From: JBBRTJ01 sp038244535
GTDB lineage: Bacteria; Actinomycetota; Acidimicrobiia; Acidimicrobiales; Ilumatobacteraceae
DNA: 45,891 bases
Direction: 5' to 3'
Assembly (NCBI GenBank): GCA_038244535.1
Contig: JBBRTJ010000016.1
Span: 1-45,891 of the forward strand
In this document: piece after piece, positions 32,533 through 41,099 of the stretch
How positions within the stretch are numbered: the stretch's first letter is position 1
Layout: the number at the start of each line of letters is the position of its first letter
Notes under the pieces: model-generated
Databases searched by the model: none
Seen by the model: only the letters and a program-made list of their open reading frames with translations
What the model was told of the DNA's origin: nothing
Program-made: the position numbers and the translations under genes

Positions 32533-33479
32533 GCGCCGAGGCGGCCGGGCTCGGGGGCCGCGGGCACCTGCTCGAACGTGCGCACGACCTCGTCGTAGGT
32601 CAGCTCGTCCTCGGCTCCCTCGACCACCTCGGCTGTGATCTCGGCATCAGACCGCGGCGGGCGGCGGTAGCTGTTGGACTCGTTCCACCCCCGGCTGAAC
32701 CGGCTGAAGAACATGACCGTCACGATGGTCCACAAGAAGACCGAACCGCCGACCTTCATGATGAGACCGGCGATCTGCTGGTCGCTCGTGACGTCGAGGC
32801 CGAGCAGACGAGGACCGTGGTCGTACGCGGCGTACACGGCACCCTCGGCGAACACCAGCCACGAGGCGGGCACCGTCGGGATGACCGACATGATGAACAG
32901 GTAGATCATCTGGCCGCCGGGGCCGAGGCGAAGCTCGGGGAGCGGACCGCACACCGGGGTCCACATGAGCAGGGCCAGGAGCACCAGCCCGACGTGGAGC
33001 GAGTAGTGCATGGGGCCGTTCACGACCGAGGCGTTCACCACCCCGGGGATGTGGGTGACCATGATGGCAACGTTGAACGCGACGCCGGCCACGACCGGCT
33101 TGGTCAGCCAGCACACGACGGCGTAGAGCTTGCCGTCGCCGATGAGCAGCCGGGCCAGCCAGGTGGGGATGGCGAGCAGCATGAGCGGCGGCATGAAGTA
33201 GGTCAGCATCATGTGCTGCAGCATGTGGAACGAGTAGAGGTTGTTCTCGCCGATGTCGTGGATCGGCCAGTCGGAGGCCGCCCACAGGAGCACCACGGCG
33301 GCGATGAAGCAGCCCACCTGCCGGCGGGTGACCACGACCTCACCCGAGCGCACGACCTTCGGACCGATCTTGGTCACGGCGTACCAGTAGCCGCCGACGA
33401 TGCTGGCCACGAGGAGCCAGACTTCAGGGTGGGGCACGAAGGCCCACGGGTCAGTGGTGGCTGTGGCGGCGAGGAGCAC
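32529..33479 (-). CDS. ctaG: cytochrome c oxidase assembly protein (CtaG, caa3 type)
   Basis: 316 residues, about seven helices. LYSFHMLQHMMLTYFMPPL is the His/Met-rich signature of caa3_CtaG proteins, with VMVTHIPGVVNAS-like histidine and MHYSLHVGLVLLAL downstream. It is thought to supply copper to CuB/CuA during oxidase assembly. GTG 33479 follows the subunit IV stop by 12 bp; stop overlaps serS. Confidence 0.9.
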   Translation of the reverse strand: MLLAATATTDPWAFVPHPEVWLLVASIVGGYWYAVTKIGPKVVRSGEVVVTRRQVGCFIAAVVLLWAASDWPIHDIGENNLYSFHMLQHMMLTYFMPPLMLLAIPTWLARLLIGDGKLYAVVCWLTKPVVAGVAFNVAIMVTHIPGVVNASVVNGPMHYSLHVGLVLLALLMWTPVCGPLPELRLGPGGQMIYLFIMSVIPTVPASWLVFAEGAVYAAYDHGPRLLGLDVTSDQQIAGLIMKVGGSVFLWTIVTVMFFSRFSRGWNESNSYRRPPRSDAEITAEVVEGAEDELTYDEVVRTFEQVPAAPEPGRLGA

Positions 33480-33491
33480 GGCCGCCTCCCC

Positions 33492-33839
33492 TCATCCGGC
33501 GAAGAACTGGAAGGAAGCCAACACGCCGAGGTAGACGACCACCGCGAGCGCGAACCCCGACCAGAACAAGAAGCTGAAGATCCGCGAGTCGAACTTCAGG
33601 TGCATGAACAGCAGCACGACCATCACGAACTTGATGCCCATCAGGGTGATCAGCATGGGCAGGAACGCCGGCCCGAAGTCGAAGTAGTACGTGCTGACCT
33701 CGAGCGCGGTGAGCACGAACAGCACCGCAGCCACACCGATGTAGTACGTGTCGGACTTGTGCTCGCCATGCGCGTCGGCGAACTCGGGATCGGTGGCCTG
33801 AGCGTTGTGAAGCAGCTCGTCGGCGTGGGCAGCAGTCAT
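33492..33839 (-). CDS. cytochrome c oxidase subunit IV (COX4_pro-like)
   Basis: 115 residues, three helices (GVAAVLFVLTALEVSTYY, LPMLITLMGIKFVMVVLLFM, FWSGFALAVVVYLGVLASF) and the family motif VVLLFMHLKFDSRIF. A small prokaryotic subunit IV that stabilises the oxidase. ATG 33839 lies 13 bp after ctaE. Confidence 0.9.
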   Translation of the reverse strand: MTAAHADELLHNAQATDPEFADAHGEHKSDTYYIGVAAVLFVLTALEVSTYYFDFGPAFLPMLITLMGIKFVMVVLLFMHLKFDSRIFSFLFWSGFALAVVVYLGVLASFQFFAG

Positions 33840-33852
33840 GGCGGCCAGCTCC

Positions 33853-34479
33853 TCAGGCGGGGATGAGGTAGACGAGGGTGAAGATGACGATCCACACGAT
33901 GTCGACGAAGTGCCAGTAGAGACCGACGATCTCAATCGTCTCGGCCTTGTGGCCGTGCACCTTGTCCTTGTTGAGCATGGCCACGAGCACCACGATCATG
34001 ATGATCCCGGCCGTGACGTGGACACCGTGGAACCCGGTGAGCGTGTAGAAGCTCGATGAGAACAGGCTCGTGGTGAAGCCGAGCCCCTCTCGGTAGAACG
34101 CAGTGAACTCGTAGACCTGGCCGCCGACGAAGGTTGCGCCAAGCACGGCCGTGGACAGCAGCCACACCCGGGCGTTGCGCAGGTCGTTGCGGTTGGCGGA
34201 GGCGACGGCCAGCACCATGGTGAGCGACGACATCAGCAGCACGAACGAGCTGATGGAGGTGAAGGGGATGTCGTAGACCTGCTCGGGCGAGGGGCCACCT
34301 TGGAACCGGCCTCGATACAGCATGTAGGTGGAGATGAGGCCACCGAACAGCAGGCACTCGGAGCCGAGGAACAGCCACATGGCCAGCTTGTTGTTGGACA
34401 AGCCCGTGGAGGTGTAGTGACCGACGCCGTGGTCGTCGTGGGCGACCGGCGCAGCCTTCGGGATGGTGATGTCAGCCAA
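33853..34479 (-). CDS. ctaE: cytochrome c oxidase subunit III
   Basis: 208 residues with five helices, the short bacterial form. KLAMWLFLGSECLLFGGL, SSSFYTLTGFHGVHVTAGI and GLYWHFVDIVWIVIFTLVYL are classic. The protein starts at TTG 34479 (MADITIPKAAP), 8 nt inside the end of ctaD, with AAGGAG about 10 nt upstream; no ATG or GTG fits. Confidence 0.93.
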   Translation of the reverse strand: MADITIPKAAPVAHDDHGVGHYTSTGLSNNKLAMWLFLGSECLLFGGLISTYMLYRGRFQGGPSPEQVYDIPFTSISSFVLLMSSLTMVLAVASANRNDLRNARVWLLSTAVLGATFVGGQVYEFTAFYREGLGFTTSLFSSSFYTLTGFHGVHVTAGIIMIVVLVAMLNKDKVHGHKAETIEIVGLYWHFVDIVWIVIFTLVYLIPA

Positions 34480-36457
34480 CGGAGGCCAGCTCCTTCGGGG
34501 TGCCGCCCGACGCATCGGGATCGTTGCCCTGGTCGGCTTCAGGCGCGGTCGGCGGCTCGAGGGCCCATCCGAAGATGCCGCCGACGATCACCGCGGCGCC
34601 GATGATGGCGAGCAGCGTGTTGAAGATCAGCCCCAGGCCGAGTATGGGGAATCCGGAGGCGACCACCAGTGGCCAGTAGCTCATGGACGGCATGTGGATG
34701 TGTGCCTCCCGGTGGGCTTCCTGGTCGGCCAGGATCTCCTCGGCCGTCGCCACCTTGGTGAGCTGTCCGGTGACCTCGTCTTCCTCGTACTTGCGGTGGA
34801 AGAACTCGTCGAGGCCGTGCACGGCCGGGATCGAGGCGAAGTTCTCGGCGATCGGCGGGCTGGTCGTCATCCACTCGTAGGACCGCGCATCCCACGGGTC
34901 GAGCGGTGCCTTCGGGCCCTTGATGCTCTTCAGGGCGTTGATGATGAACAACAAGACGCCGAGCGCCAGGGTGAACGCGCCAATCGTGGCGACCAGGTTC
35001 CAGAAGTTGAAGCCCATGCCGTCGGCGTACCGGTACATGCGGCGGGGTTGACCCTGCAGGCCGGTGATGTGCATCGGGCCGAAGGTCAGGTTCATACCCA
35101 CGAGCATGAACCAGAACCCGACCTTGCCCAGACGCTCGTTGAGCATCCGGCCGAACACCTTCGGCCACCAGTAGAAGAAGCCGGCGAACAACCCGAACAC
35201 TGCGCCTCCGAAGAGCACGTAGTGGAAGTGGGCGACGATGTAGTACGTGTCGGTCTGCTGCGTGTCGGCGGGCGACACCGCGTGGGTGACGCCCGACAGC
35301 CCACCGATGGTGAACATGGCCACCAGGCCGATGGCGTAGTGCATCGAGGTGGTGAACCACAGCCGGCCACCCCACATGGTGGCGATCCAGTTGATGATCT
35401 TCACGCCGGTGGGCACGGCGATGAACATCGTCGTGGCCGAAAAGACCGCCACCGAGATGGGGCCGAGGCCCGAGGCGAACATGTGATGGGCCCACACGCC
35501 CCAGCCCATGAAGCCGATGGCCACACCGGAGAACACGACGAAGGGGTAGCCGAAGAGCGGCTTGCGGGAAAAGACCGGCAGCACCTCGGACACGATGCCA
35601 AAGCTCGGCAGGACGAGGATGTACACCTCGGGATGGCCGAAGATCCAGAACAGGTGCTGCCACAGCAGCGGGTCCGCACCCTGCTCGACGTTGAAGAAGG
35701 TGGCGCCGTAGAGCCGCTGGAACGAGAGCAGGACGAGCGCCACCGTGATGACCGGGATGGCGAACACCAGCAGGAACTGCACCACCAGGATCATCCAGGT
35801 GAAGATCGGCATCCGCATCATCGTCATGCCCGGCGCCCGCATGTTGAGGATGGTCACGATCAGGTTGAGCGAACCCGTGAGCGAGGCGATGCCCGTGATG
35901 AGCAGCGCAAGCGTCCAGAAGTCCATGCCGTGCGTGGGCGAGAAGATCGGCCCGGTGTTGGGGGCGTAGGCGAACCAGCCGCCATCGGGAAGGCCCCCAA
36001 GGAGCGGGCTCAGGTAGAGGAAGATGCCACCACCGAGGAAGCACCAGAAGCCGAAGGCGTTGATGCGGGGGAACGCGACGTCACGGGCGCCGATCTGCAA
36101 CGGCACGAGGTAGTTGCCGAACGCAGCCGCCATCGGCATTACGAACAGGAAGATCATGGTGGTGCCGTGGGTGGTGAACAGCTCGTTGTAGGTCTGCGCC
36201 GACAAGATCTTGCCGTTGGGGGCAGCGAGCTGGAGGCGGATGAACAGGGCCTCGACGCCACCGACGACGAAGAAGAACATGGCGACGACGCCATACATGA
36301 TGCCGAGCTTCTTGTGGTCGACCGTGAACAGCCAACTGCGCCAGCCGGACTCGGTCGTCGGGCGATGGAACACGCCGAGCGACTGTCGCGACGTGACGAC
36401 AGCTGCCGGAGCGAGCTCGAGGGGGCCCGACGGTTGGGGGCGTTCGATGATGGCCAT
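34472..36457 (-). CDS. ctaD: cytochrome c oxidase subunit I (with C-terminal CtaF-like extension)
   Basis: 661 residues. All metal ligands are present: heme a His97 and His412, CuB His275, His324, His325 with cross-link Tyr279 (GHPEVY), heme a3 His410 (AHFHYV), and K-channel Lys353. It is the proton-pumping, oxygen-reducing core. The last 100 residues add two helices (SYWPLVVASGFPILGLGL, AAVIVGGIFGWALEPP) that resemble the C-terminal half of actinobacterial CtaF (subunit IV). ATG 36457 lies 22 bp after ctaC. Confidence 0.97.
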   Translation of the reverse strand: MAIIERPQPSGPLELAPAAVVTSRQSLGVFHRPTTESGWRSWLFTVDHKKLGIMYGVVAMFFFVVGGVEALFIRLQLAAPNGKILSAQTYNELFTTHGTTMIFLFVMPMAAAFGNYLVPLQIGARDVAFPRINAFGFWCFLGGGIFLYLSPLLGGLPDGGWFAYAPNTGPIFSPTHGMDFWTLALLITGIASLTGSLNLIVTILNMRAPGMTMMRMPIFTWMILVVQFLLVFAIPVITVALVLLSFQRLYGATFFNVEQGADPLLWQHLFWIFGHPEVYILVLPSFGIVSEVLPVFSRKPLFGYPFVVFSGVAIGFMGWGVWAHHMFASGLGPISVAVFSATTMFIAVPTGVKIINWIATMWGGRLWFTTSMHYAIGLVAMFTIGGLSGVTHAVSPADTQQTDTYYIVAHFHYVLFGGAVFGLFAGFFYWWPKVFGRMLNERLGKVGFWFMLVGMNLTFGPMHITGLQGQPRRMYRYADGMGFNFWNLVATIGAFTLALGVLLFIINALKSIKGPKAPLDPWDARSYEWMTTSPPIAENFASIPAVHGLDEFFHRKYEEDEVTGQLTKVATAEEILADQEAHREAHIHMPSMSYWPLVVASGFPILGLGLIFNTLLAIIGAAVIVGGIFGWALEPPTAPEADQGNDPDASGGTPKELASVG

Positions 36458-36479
36458 GTCCGCTTCCTTGTTCCGTCGA

Positions 36480-37631
36480 CTACTTGCGGGTGGACAGGTA
36501 GGCGATCAGCTCTTGGATCTGCTGTTCGGTGAGGTTCAGGTTGGGCATGCCCCGTCCCTTGGGGGGATCGCCCTTGAGCTCGGGCACCATGGGCTTCTGG
36601 CCCGGCGCGTTGCGCAGCCAGGCCGCCAGCGCGGACCGGTTGAGGCACTCGACCGGTGTGCCGGTGACCTCGGTGTTGGTGGCCGTGCACTCGGGGAGCT
36701 TGAGATCGAAGATGGCTCCTGCAAAGGTGCTCCGGCTCATGAGGTGCGACAGGTTGGGGGCAGCGCCCGACACCTGCGGCACGTCCCTGGGGATGATCGG
36801 CTTGCCGTCGGTACCGAGCAGGCCGTTGATCTGGTGGCAGCTTGCGCATCGCGCCGCGAACTGTGCCTCGCCGGCCTTCGCCAGGGTGTCGGTCGGGGCG
36901 GCGTAGGCGGCGGTCTGGTTGGCTTGCCAGCGCTCCCAATCGGCGGGGCTCAGCGCGACCGCGCGCATGCGCATGTTGGCGTGCGACAGGCCGCAGAACT
37001 CGGTGCACTGCCCCCAGTACTCGCCGGGCTTGTCAGCCTGGATCTTGACGGTCTGGAAGCGGCCCGGCACGGCGTCCCGCTTGCCGTTGAGGCGGGGGAA
37101 CCAGAACGAGTGGATGACGTCACGGGAGCTGACCGTGACCAGGACGGTCTGACCGGCGGGGAACACCATCTCCCCTGAGGTCACGATGCCGGTGCCCGGG
37201 TACTGGAACTCCCACCACCACTGCTGGCCGAGGGCCGTGATCTGGATGGGGTCCTTGGGCTTGCGAGCGAGGTCGAAGACGGTGGCCAGCGTCGGAACGA
37301 GCACGCCGACCAGCAGCACGGCCGGTGCGATGGTCCAGAGCACCTCGAGCTTGGTGTTGCCGTGGAGCTGGTGCGGGACCTTGTTGGCGTCGTCGTCCCG
37401 TTGGCGGAACTTGAAGATGACGAACAGCACGGCGGCGAACACGAGGACCAGCACGACCCCGGCGATGTAGAACACCGGTCGGGCCAGGTTGTCGATCTTC
37501 TGGGCGTAGGGGCCGGCCGGCTTGAACGTGTCCTGCGGAGCGTCCGATGCGCAACCGGTGACGAGGACAAGTGCGCCCGCCACGAGGGCGAGGTACCGGC
37601 CTCGCCACCTTGACCCTGGGGTTCGCGTCAT
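36480..37631 (-). CDS. ctaC: cytochrome c oxidase subunit II with C-terminal cytochrome c domain
   Basis: 383 residues. Lipobox-like LVTGC at the N-terminus, two helices (VFYIAGVVLVLVFAAVLFVI; VLWTIAPAVLLVGVLV), then a CuA cupredoxin with CTEFCGLSHANM and the upstream His in VIHSFWFP. A fused cytochrome c domain has CASCH and an axial Met in GRGMPNL, making this a caa3-type enzyme. AGGAG lies 11 nt before ATG 37631. Confidence 0.96.
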   Translation of the reverse strand: MTRTPGSRWRGRYLALVAGALVLVTGCASDAPQDTFKPAGPYAQKIDNLARPVFYIAGVVLVLVFAAVLFVIFKFRQRDDDANKVPHQLHGNTKLEVLWTIAPAVLLVGVLVPTLATVFDLARKPKDPIQITALGQQWWWEFQYPGTGIVTSGEMVFPAGQTVLVTVSSRDVIHSFWFPRLNGKRDAVPGRFQTVKIQADKPGEYWGQCTEFCGLSHANMRMRAVALSPADWERWQANQTAAYAAPTDTLAKAGEAQFAARCASCHQINGLLGTDGKPIIPRDVPQVSGAAPNLSHLMSRSTFAGAIFDLKLPECTATNTEVTGTPVECLNRSALAAWLRNAPGQKPMVPELKGDPPKGRGMPNLNLTEQQIQELIAYLSTRK

Positions 37632-37667
37632 GAACTCAGCTCTCCTGCGACGTTTGCTGCCGTCGCG

Positions 37668-37673
37668 AACGTA
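37668..37673 (-). promoter_or_regulatory. possible -10 (TACGTT) upstream of ctaC
   Basis: In the 104-bp gap between the preceding gene and ctaC, TACGTT on the minus strand would start a transcript with a roughly 30-nt leader carrying the ctaC ribosome site. The only gap in the block large enough for an internal promoter besides 40986-41099. Confidence 0.3.
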
Positions 37674-37735
37674 GTCGTCAGCGGGTGGGGGGACGAACGG
37701 GGGGTGGCCCCAGTCGGTGTGGTGTGCGACACGAC

Positions 37736-38788
37736 TCAGTGAACCGTGATCGTGCCCTCGGCCGGGGCGCTGCCGCCCTCGGACCGGAAGCTGTAGGTGC
37801 CGGGATTCGGGATGCGGACGGTGATGAAGGCCCGCTTGTCCTTGCCGATGTACGGCGACTGGGCGTACACGACCTCCTTGCCCTCGTTGTCCTTGCCGAC
37901 GATCACGAGGTTGCGGAGCTGGGTCTGCTCGTTGATGAAGATGAGGCTGCCCGCCGTTGCCCTAGGGATGATGAGCGACGTCGGCCCGAGGGCGCCGTCG
38001 ACGTTGAGCACGACACTGCCGAGCAGGTTCGACTTGTCGCCGACGGAGTTCGTCGAGCGAGCCTCGGCGCTGTACGGATCGTGCTGCTCGAAGTCGCGGG
38101 CTCCGATGACGGCCCCGGCCGTGCCCGCCGTGATCACACCGATGCCCACCAGCAGCAGCATCCCAGCAGAGGCCGATGAGCTGAGCCGGGGCCCGTAGGC
38201 GAGCAGGAAGGCGCCGCAGATCACCACGGTCCCGACCGCGAGGAACACGAACAGCGAGCCCTCCTTCGGCAGGGCCAGCATCACGCGGCTGAAGCACACG
38301 ATGATCACGCCCACCGAGATGGCACCGAGGATCGGGTACTCGAGGGGGTTGAGGATGCCGCTGCGGAGCTCGGCGTTGTAGTCGGCGTTGTCCGAGGCGC
38401 GGTCCGCCCAGGCCTGCACCACCCACTCGAGCACGACCGCCACGAGCACCACGGTCCCGGCGATGAACACCCGCTGATCGAGGGCTGCGCCGACGGCGGT
38501 GAGGGCCACGCCGAAACCGCCGATGAGCGGCCACAGCGAAGGCGACACGAGGTTCTGCTCGGCCGGAGCGGTGTTGGCGTAGGGGACCGGCCTGCCGGTG
38601 ATGGCCCGAGTGGCGATGGCCTGGCGCCAGGCGAAGCTGATGCCGGCCAGGAACCCGGCCACGATCGCCGTGGACATCAGGAGGATGACACCGAGCAGGT
38701 TGCCATCGGAGCTGTAGAAGTAGACGCCCGTGGCAACGAGCGCGGCGACGCAGACGGCGAGGAAGAACTTGGAAGCAGTCGTGAACAC
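37736..38788 (-). CDS. seven-helix membrane protein with ligand-free cupredoxin-like C-terminus
   Basis: 350 residues, not a named family I know. Helices at about 6-25, 31-52, 85-103, 107-126, 151-170, 176-197 and 203-225. The pair at 85-126 (SLWPLIGGFGVALTAVGAAL) recalls the SWWP motif of CtaF. The last 85 residues (LIIPRATAGSLIFINEQTQL, VRIPNPGTYSFRSEGG, GTITVH) follow a cupredoxin strand pattern, but Arg stands where HN-type histidine is normal and Arg/Ser where the Cys would be, so no copper site is visible. GTG 38788 lies 8 bp after the subunit III paralogue. Confidence 0.75.
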   Translation of the reverse strand: MFTTASKFFLAVCVAALVATGVYFYSSDGNLLGVILLMSTAIVAGFLAGISFAWRQAIATRAITGRPVPYANTAPAEQNLVSPSLWPLIGGFGVALTAVGAALDQRVFIAGTVVLVAVVLEWVVQAWADRASDNADYNAELRSGILNPLEYPILGAISVGVIIVCFSRVMLALPKEGSLFVFLAVGTVVICGAFLLAYGPRLSSSASAGMLLLVGIGVITAGTAGAVIGARDFEQHDPYSAEARSTNSVGDKSNLLGSVVLNVDGALGPTSLIIPRATAGSLIFINEQTQLRNLVIVGKDNEGKEVVYAQSPYIGKDKRAFITVRIPNPGTYSFRSEGGSAPAEGTITVH

Positions 38789-38796
38789 GTCAGCCC

Positions 38797-39387
38797 CTAC
38801 TTGACCACGTAGACGAAGTACCAGATGGCGGCGAAAGCCACGGTGAGGAAGTGCCAGTACAGCGCCATGGCCGAGATGCCCTCGTGGCGTGAGGCGCTGT
38901 AGCGACCACCGAGCGACCGGAAGGCGCCGAGCCCGGCGAAGACCATGCCGACGCTCACCAGGATCAGGAACGTGCCGGTGACGGTGTAGACGGCCACGGC
39001 GTAGGGCTCGGTGCTGACGTCGAGACCCATCTGCAGGTAGGTGAATGCCTGCGCGTTGATCACGGCGACTCCGAAGATTGCGGTGAGCACGAGCGCCGTC
39101 ACGGTGTCCCGGCGGTTGTCGCGGGCGATCGCGTACACGGCCCACTGCGCCGTGATCGAGGCGCCGACCATCGTGATCAACATGATGTTGGTCGCGATGC
39201 CGGGGACCTGCACACCGCTGGGCAGCCAGGTGGTGGTGCTACCCCCACCAACGCTGTCACGCAGGTGCATGTACACGGCCAGGAGACCACCGACAAGCGC
39301 CGCCGCACCGGCCACGCCCAACGCCGTGGCGACGAGCAGCGAGCGGGGCCGGGTCGGTGTGGGAGCGGGCGGGAGGGCCAGCATCAC
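38797..39387 (-). CDS. cytochrome c oxidase subunit III-like paralogue
   Basis: 196 residues with five helices. The last helix MALYWHFLTVAFAAIWYFVYV is clearly subunit III-like, but the FHGVHV motif seen in the ctaE product is replaced by VTGTFLILVSV. GTG 39387 overlaps the stop of the subunit I paralogue (GTGATG), and the next gene is 8 bp away, so the three are one translational unit. Confidence 0.85.
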   Translation of the reverse strand: MMLALPPAPTPTRPRSLLVATALGVAGAAALVGGLLAVYMHLRDSVGGGSTTTWLPSGVQVPGIATNIMLITMVGASITAQWAVYAIARDNRRDTVTALVLTAIFGVAVINAQAFTYLQMGLDVSTEPYAVAVYTVTGTFLILVSVGMVFAGLGAFRSLGGRYSASRHEGISAMALYWHFLTVAFAAIWYFVYVVK

Positions 39388-40985
39388 GCCTCCTTCCGGT
39401 CGAGCAGCGGCGTGGCGCTGGTGACCTCGACGAGGTCATCGGTGAAGTTGTGGAGCGGCGGCGGCGACGACGTGGCCCACTCGAGCGTCTGGCCGTCCCA
39501 GGGGTCGTTACCGGCGATGGCTCCCGTTCGGGAGAAGGCGCGCAGTGCGACCAGACCGAACGCCAGGACCACGACGAGAAGCAGCGCCAGACCGGCGAAG
39601 GTAAGCGCGTTCAGGGCCACGGCCGAGGAGTACTTGTCGAAGTTGACCTCGCCGGCGGGCTGGTCGAGGAAGCCGGCGATCAGGTCGGGGATGACGACGA
39701 GCGAGACCGCGAGCAGCCCGAGCAGCGCAAGCACGCCGCTGGGGCCTTCGGGCAGCCGGCGGCCCCACAGCTTCGGACCCCAGTAGGCGAGGGCGCCGAA
39801 CGCTCCGAGCACTGCGGCGAACAGCACAGCATGGAACTGCGCCGTCTCGTACACCGTGCCCTGCAGCGCGAGGCCCTTGAAGCCGGTGAGCACGCCGGCC
39901 CCTGCGCCGAGGACCGCCATGAGGAGCGCTCCGACCGCCCACACGAGCGGCGAGGCGAGCTTGGGCTTGCCGGCGCGAAGCGTGACGCCGCTGGTGGCGA
40001 GCACGATCAACGGCGGCAGCACGGCCAGGATCGCCATGGCGTTGAAGAGCGGCTGGGTGGTGACGTTGGGCGTGAGGGCGGTCTGGAACACGATGCCGAC
40101 ACCGAGGATGCCCCCGAGCCCTATGGCGGCCATGGTCGTCTGACGGTGCGCCGGACGCTGACCGGCCATGACGGCGATGATCTCGGCCACGATGCCGAGC
40201 GCCGGCAGGGCGAACAGGTAGGTCTGGGGCTGCCGAACGATCCAGTCGATGTAGGCGGACATCGCGGCATTGCCGCCGAACTGCACGCTGGCGTGCTTGT
40301 TGTCGACGAACAGGAACACCAGGTCGGCCAGAAGCACGGGGAGCGTGACCAGCAGCAGCGACGAGGTGACCAACGACGCCCAGGCGAACATCGGCACGTC
40401 GCTCATGGCCATGCCCTTGGTGCGCATCGTCATGACCGTGGTGGCGAGGCACACCGCGGCGAGGCACAGCGACAGGATCACCACGACGAAGGCGCTGAGG
40501 AACAGGTTGACGCCGTTGGTGCGGCCGCCGCCGGGGCCGCCGTTGATGCAGTAGGCGACGATGAGCAGTGCTGACCCGCCGACCCACGACCACGCCGCCA
40601 GCGCGGCCGCTCGGGGGAAGGCGATCCCTCGCGCCCCGATCTGCAGCGGGACGATGGCGATGCCGATGCCGAGCAACAGGGGGATCACCACGAGGAAGGC
40701 CAAGCCCAGCTGGTAGATCGACACGAGCTGCGCCACCTTGTCGAGCGGCAGGATCGCGGCGCCCTCGGGATCGACGCGCTCGAGGCCGAGGAGCACCCCG
40801 ATCACGAGCGCTCCGACCAGGTACAGGAGCGGGATGACCACGAAGATCCGCCCGATCCGCTTGTGGTCCACCGTGGTCATCCAACCCACGAGGCCGTCTT
40901 GTTGCGCCGGTTCCTGTCGCTCGAGCAGTGCAGCGACAGGCGCGGGCGCCGAAGCGTCCTCGGGTCTGGTCTCGGTGATGGTCAT
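39384..40985 (-). CDS. degenerate cytochrome c oxidase subunit I paralogue lacking metal ligands
   Basis: 533 residues, twelve-helix subunit I fold: WMTTVDHKRIGRIF, IVPLQIGARGIAFPRAAA and AYWGPKLWGRRLPE align with the true ctaD product. Ligands are gone: helix II heme a His is Tyr91, CuB His in HPEVY is Gln252 (QPQTY; Tyr256 stays), the CuB HH pair is Gln301-Thr302, and heme a3 His is Gln383 (AQFHAV). Only His385 (heme a side) remains. K-channel lysine is also absent. It cannot bind the binuclear centre. Reading frame is intact and genes overlap, so it is probably expressed. ATG 40985 used. Confidence 0.85.
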   Translation of the reverse strand: MTITETRPEDASAPAPVAALLERQEPAQQDGLVGWMTTVDHKRIGRIFVVIPLLYLVGALVIGVLLGLERVDPEGAAILPLDKVAQLVSIYQLGLAFLVVIPLLLGIGIAIVPLQIGARGIAFPRAAALAAWSWVGGSALLIVAYCINGGPGGGRTNGVNLFLSAFVVVILSLCLAAVCLATTVMTMRTKGMAMSDVPMFAWASLVTSSLLLVTLPVLLADLVFLFVDNKHASVQFGGNAAMSAYIDWIVRQPQTYLFALPALGIVAEIIAVMAGQRPAHRQTTMAAIGLGGILGVGIVFQTALTPNVTTQPLFNAMAILAVLPPLIVLATSGVTLRAGKPKLASPLVWAVGALLMAVLGAGAGVLTGFKGLALQGTVYETAQFHAVLFAAVLGAFGALAYWGPKLWGRRLPEGPSGVLALLGLLAVSLVVIPDLIAGFLDQPAGEVNFDKYSSAVALNALTFAGLALLLVVVLAFGLVALRAFSRTGAIAGNDPWDGQTLEWATSSPPPLHNFTDDLVEVTSATPLLDRKEA

Positions 40986-41063
40986 GGGCAACCCCTGGCA
41001 CGCGGAAGTGGACCCCGCAGCGCGCTGAGAGACGGTCGGATGTCGGGTCGGACTCTACTCATG

Positions 41064-41092
41064 GCCCGAGAGGCGCCCGAAACCTCTCGGGC
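41064..41092. terminator. hairpin downstream of ctaB
   Basis: Perfect 10-bp stem, arms 41064-41073 and 41083-41092, 9-nt loop, just after the ctaB stop on the minus strand. It separates ctaB from the oxidase-like genes. A TAGAGT box on the minus strand (41057-41052) follows and may start their transcript. Confidence 0.6.
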
Positions 41093-41099
41093 GTGGCGA

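Noticed and set aside
34463..36532. Long plus-strand frame (689 codons) opposite ctaD
   Set aside because: Antisense shadow, rich in His/Asp/Glu/Arg; ctaD on the minus strand has every catalytic motif.
39384..40985. Nitric oxide reductase or ba3-type oxidase
   Set aside because: Both types keep the heme and metal histidines; five of six are missing here.
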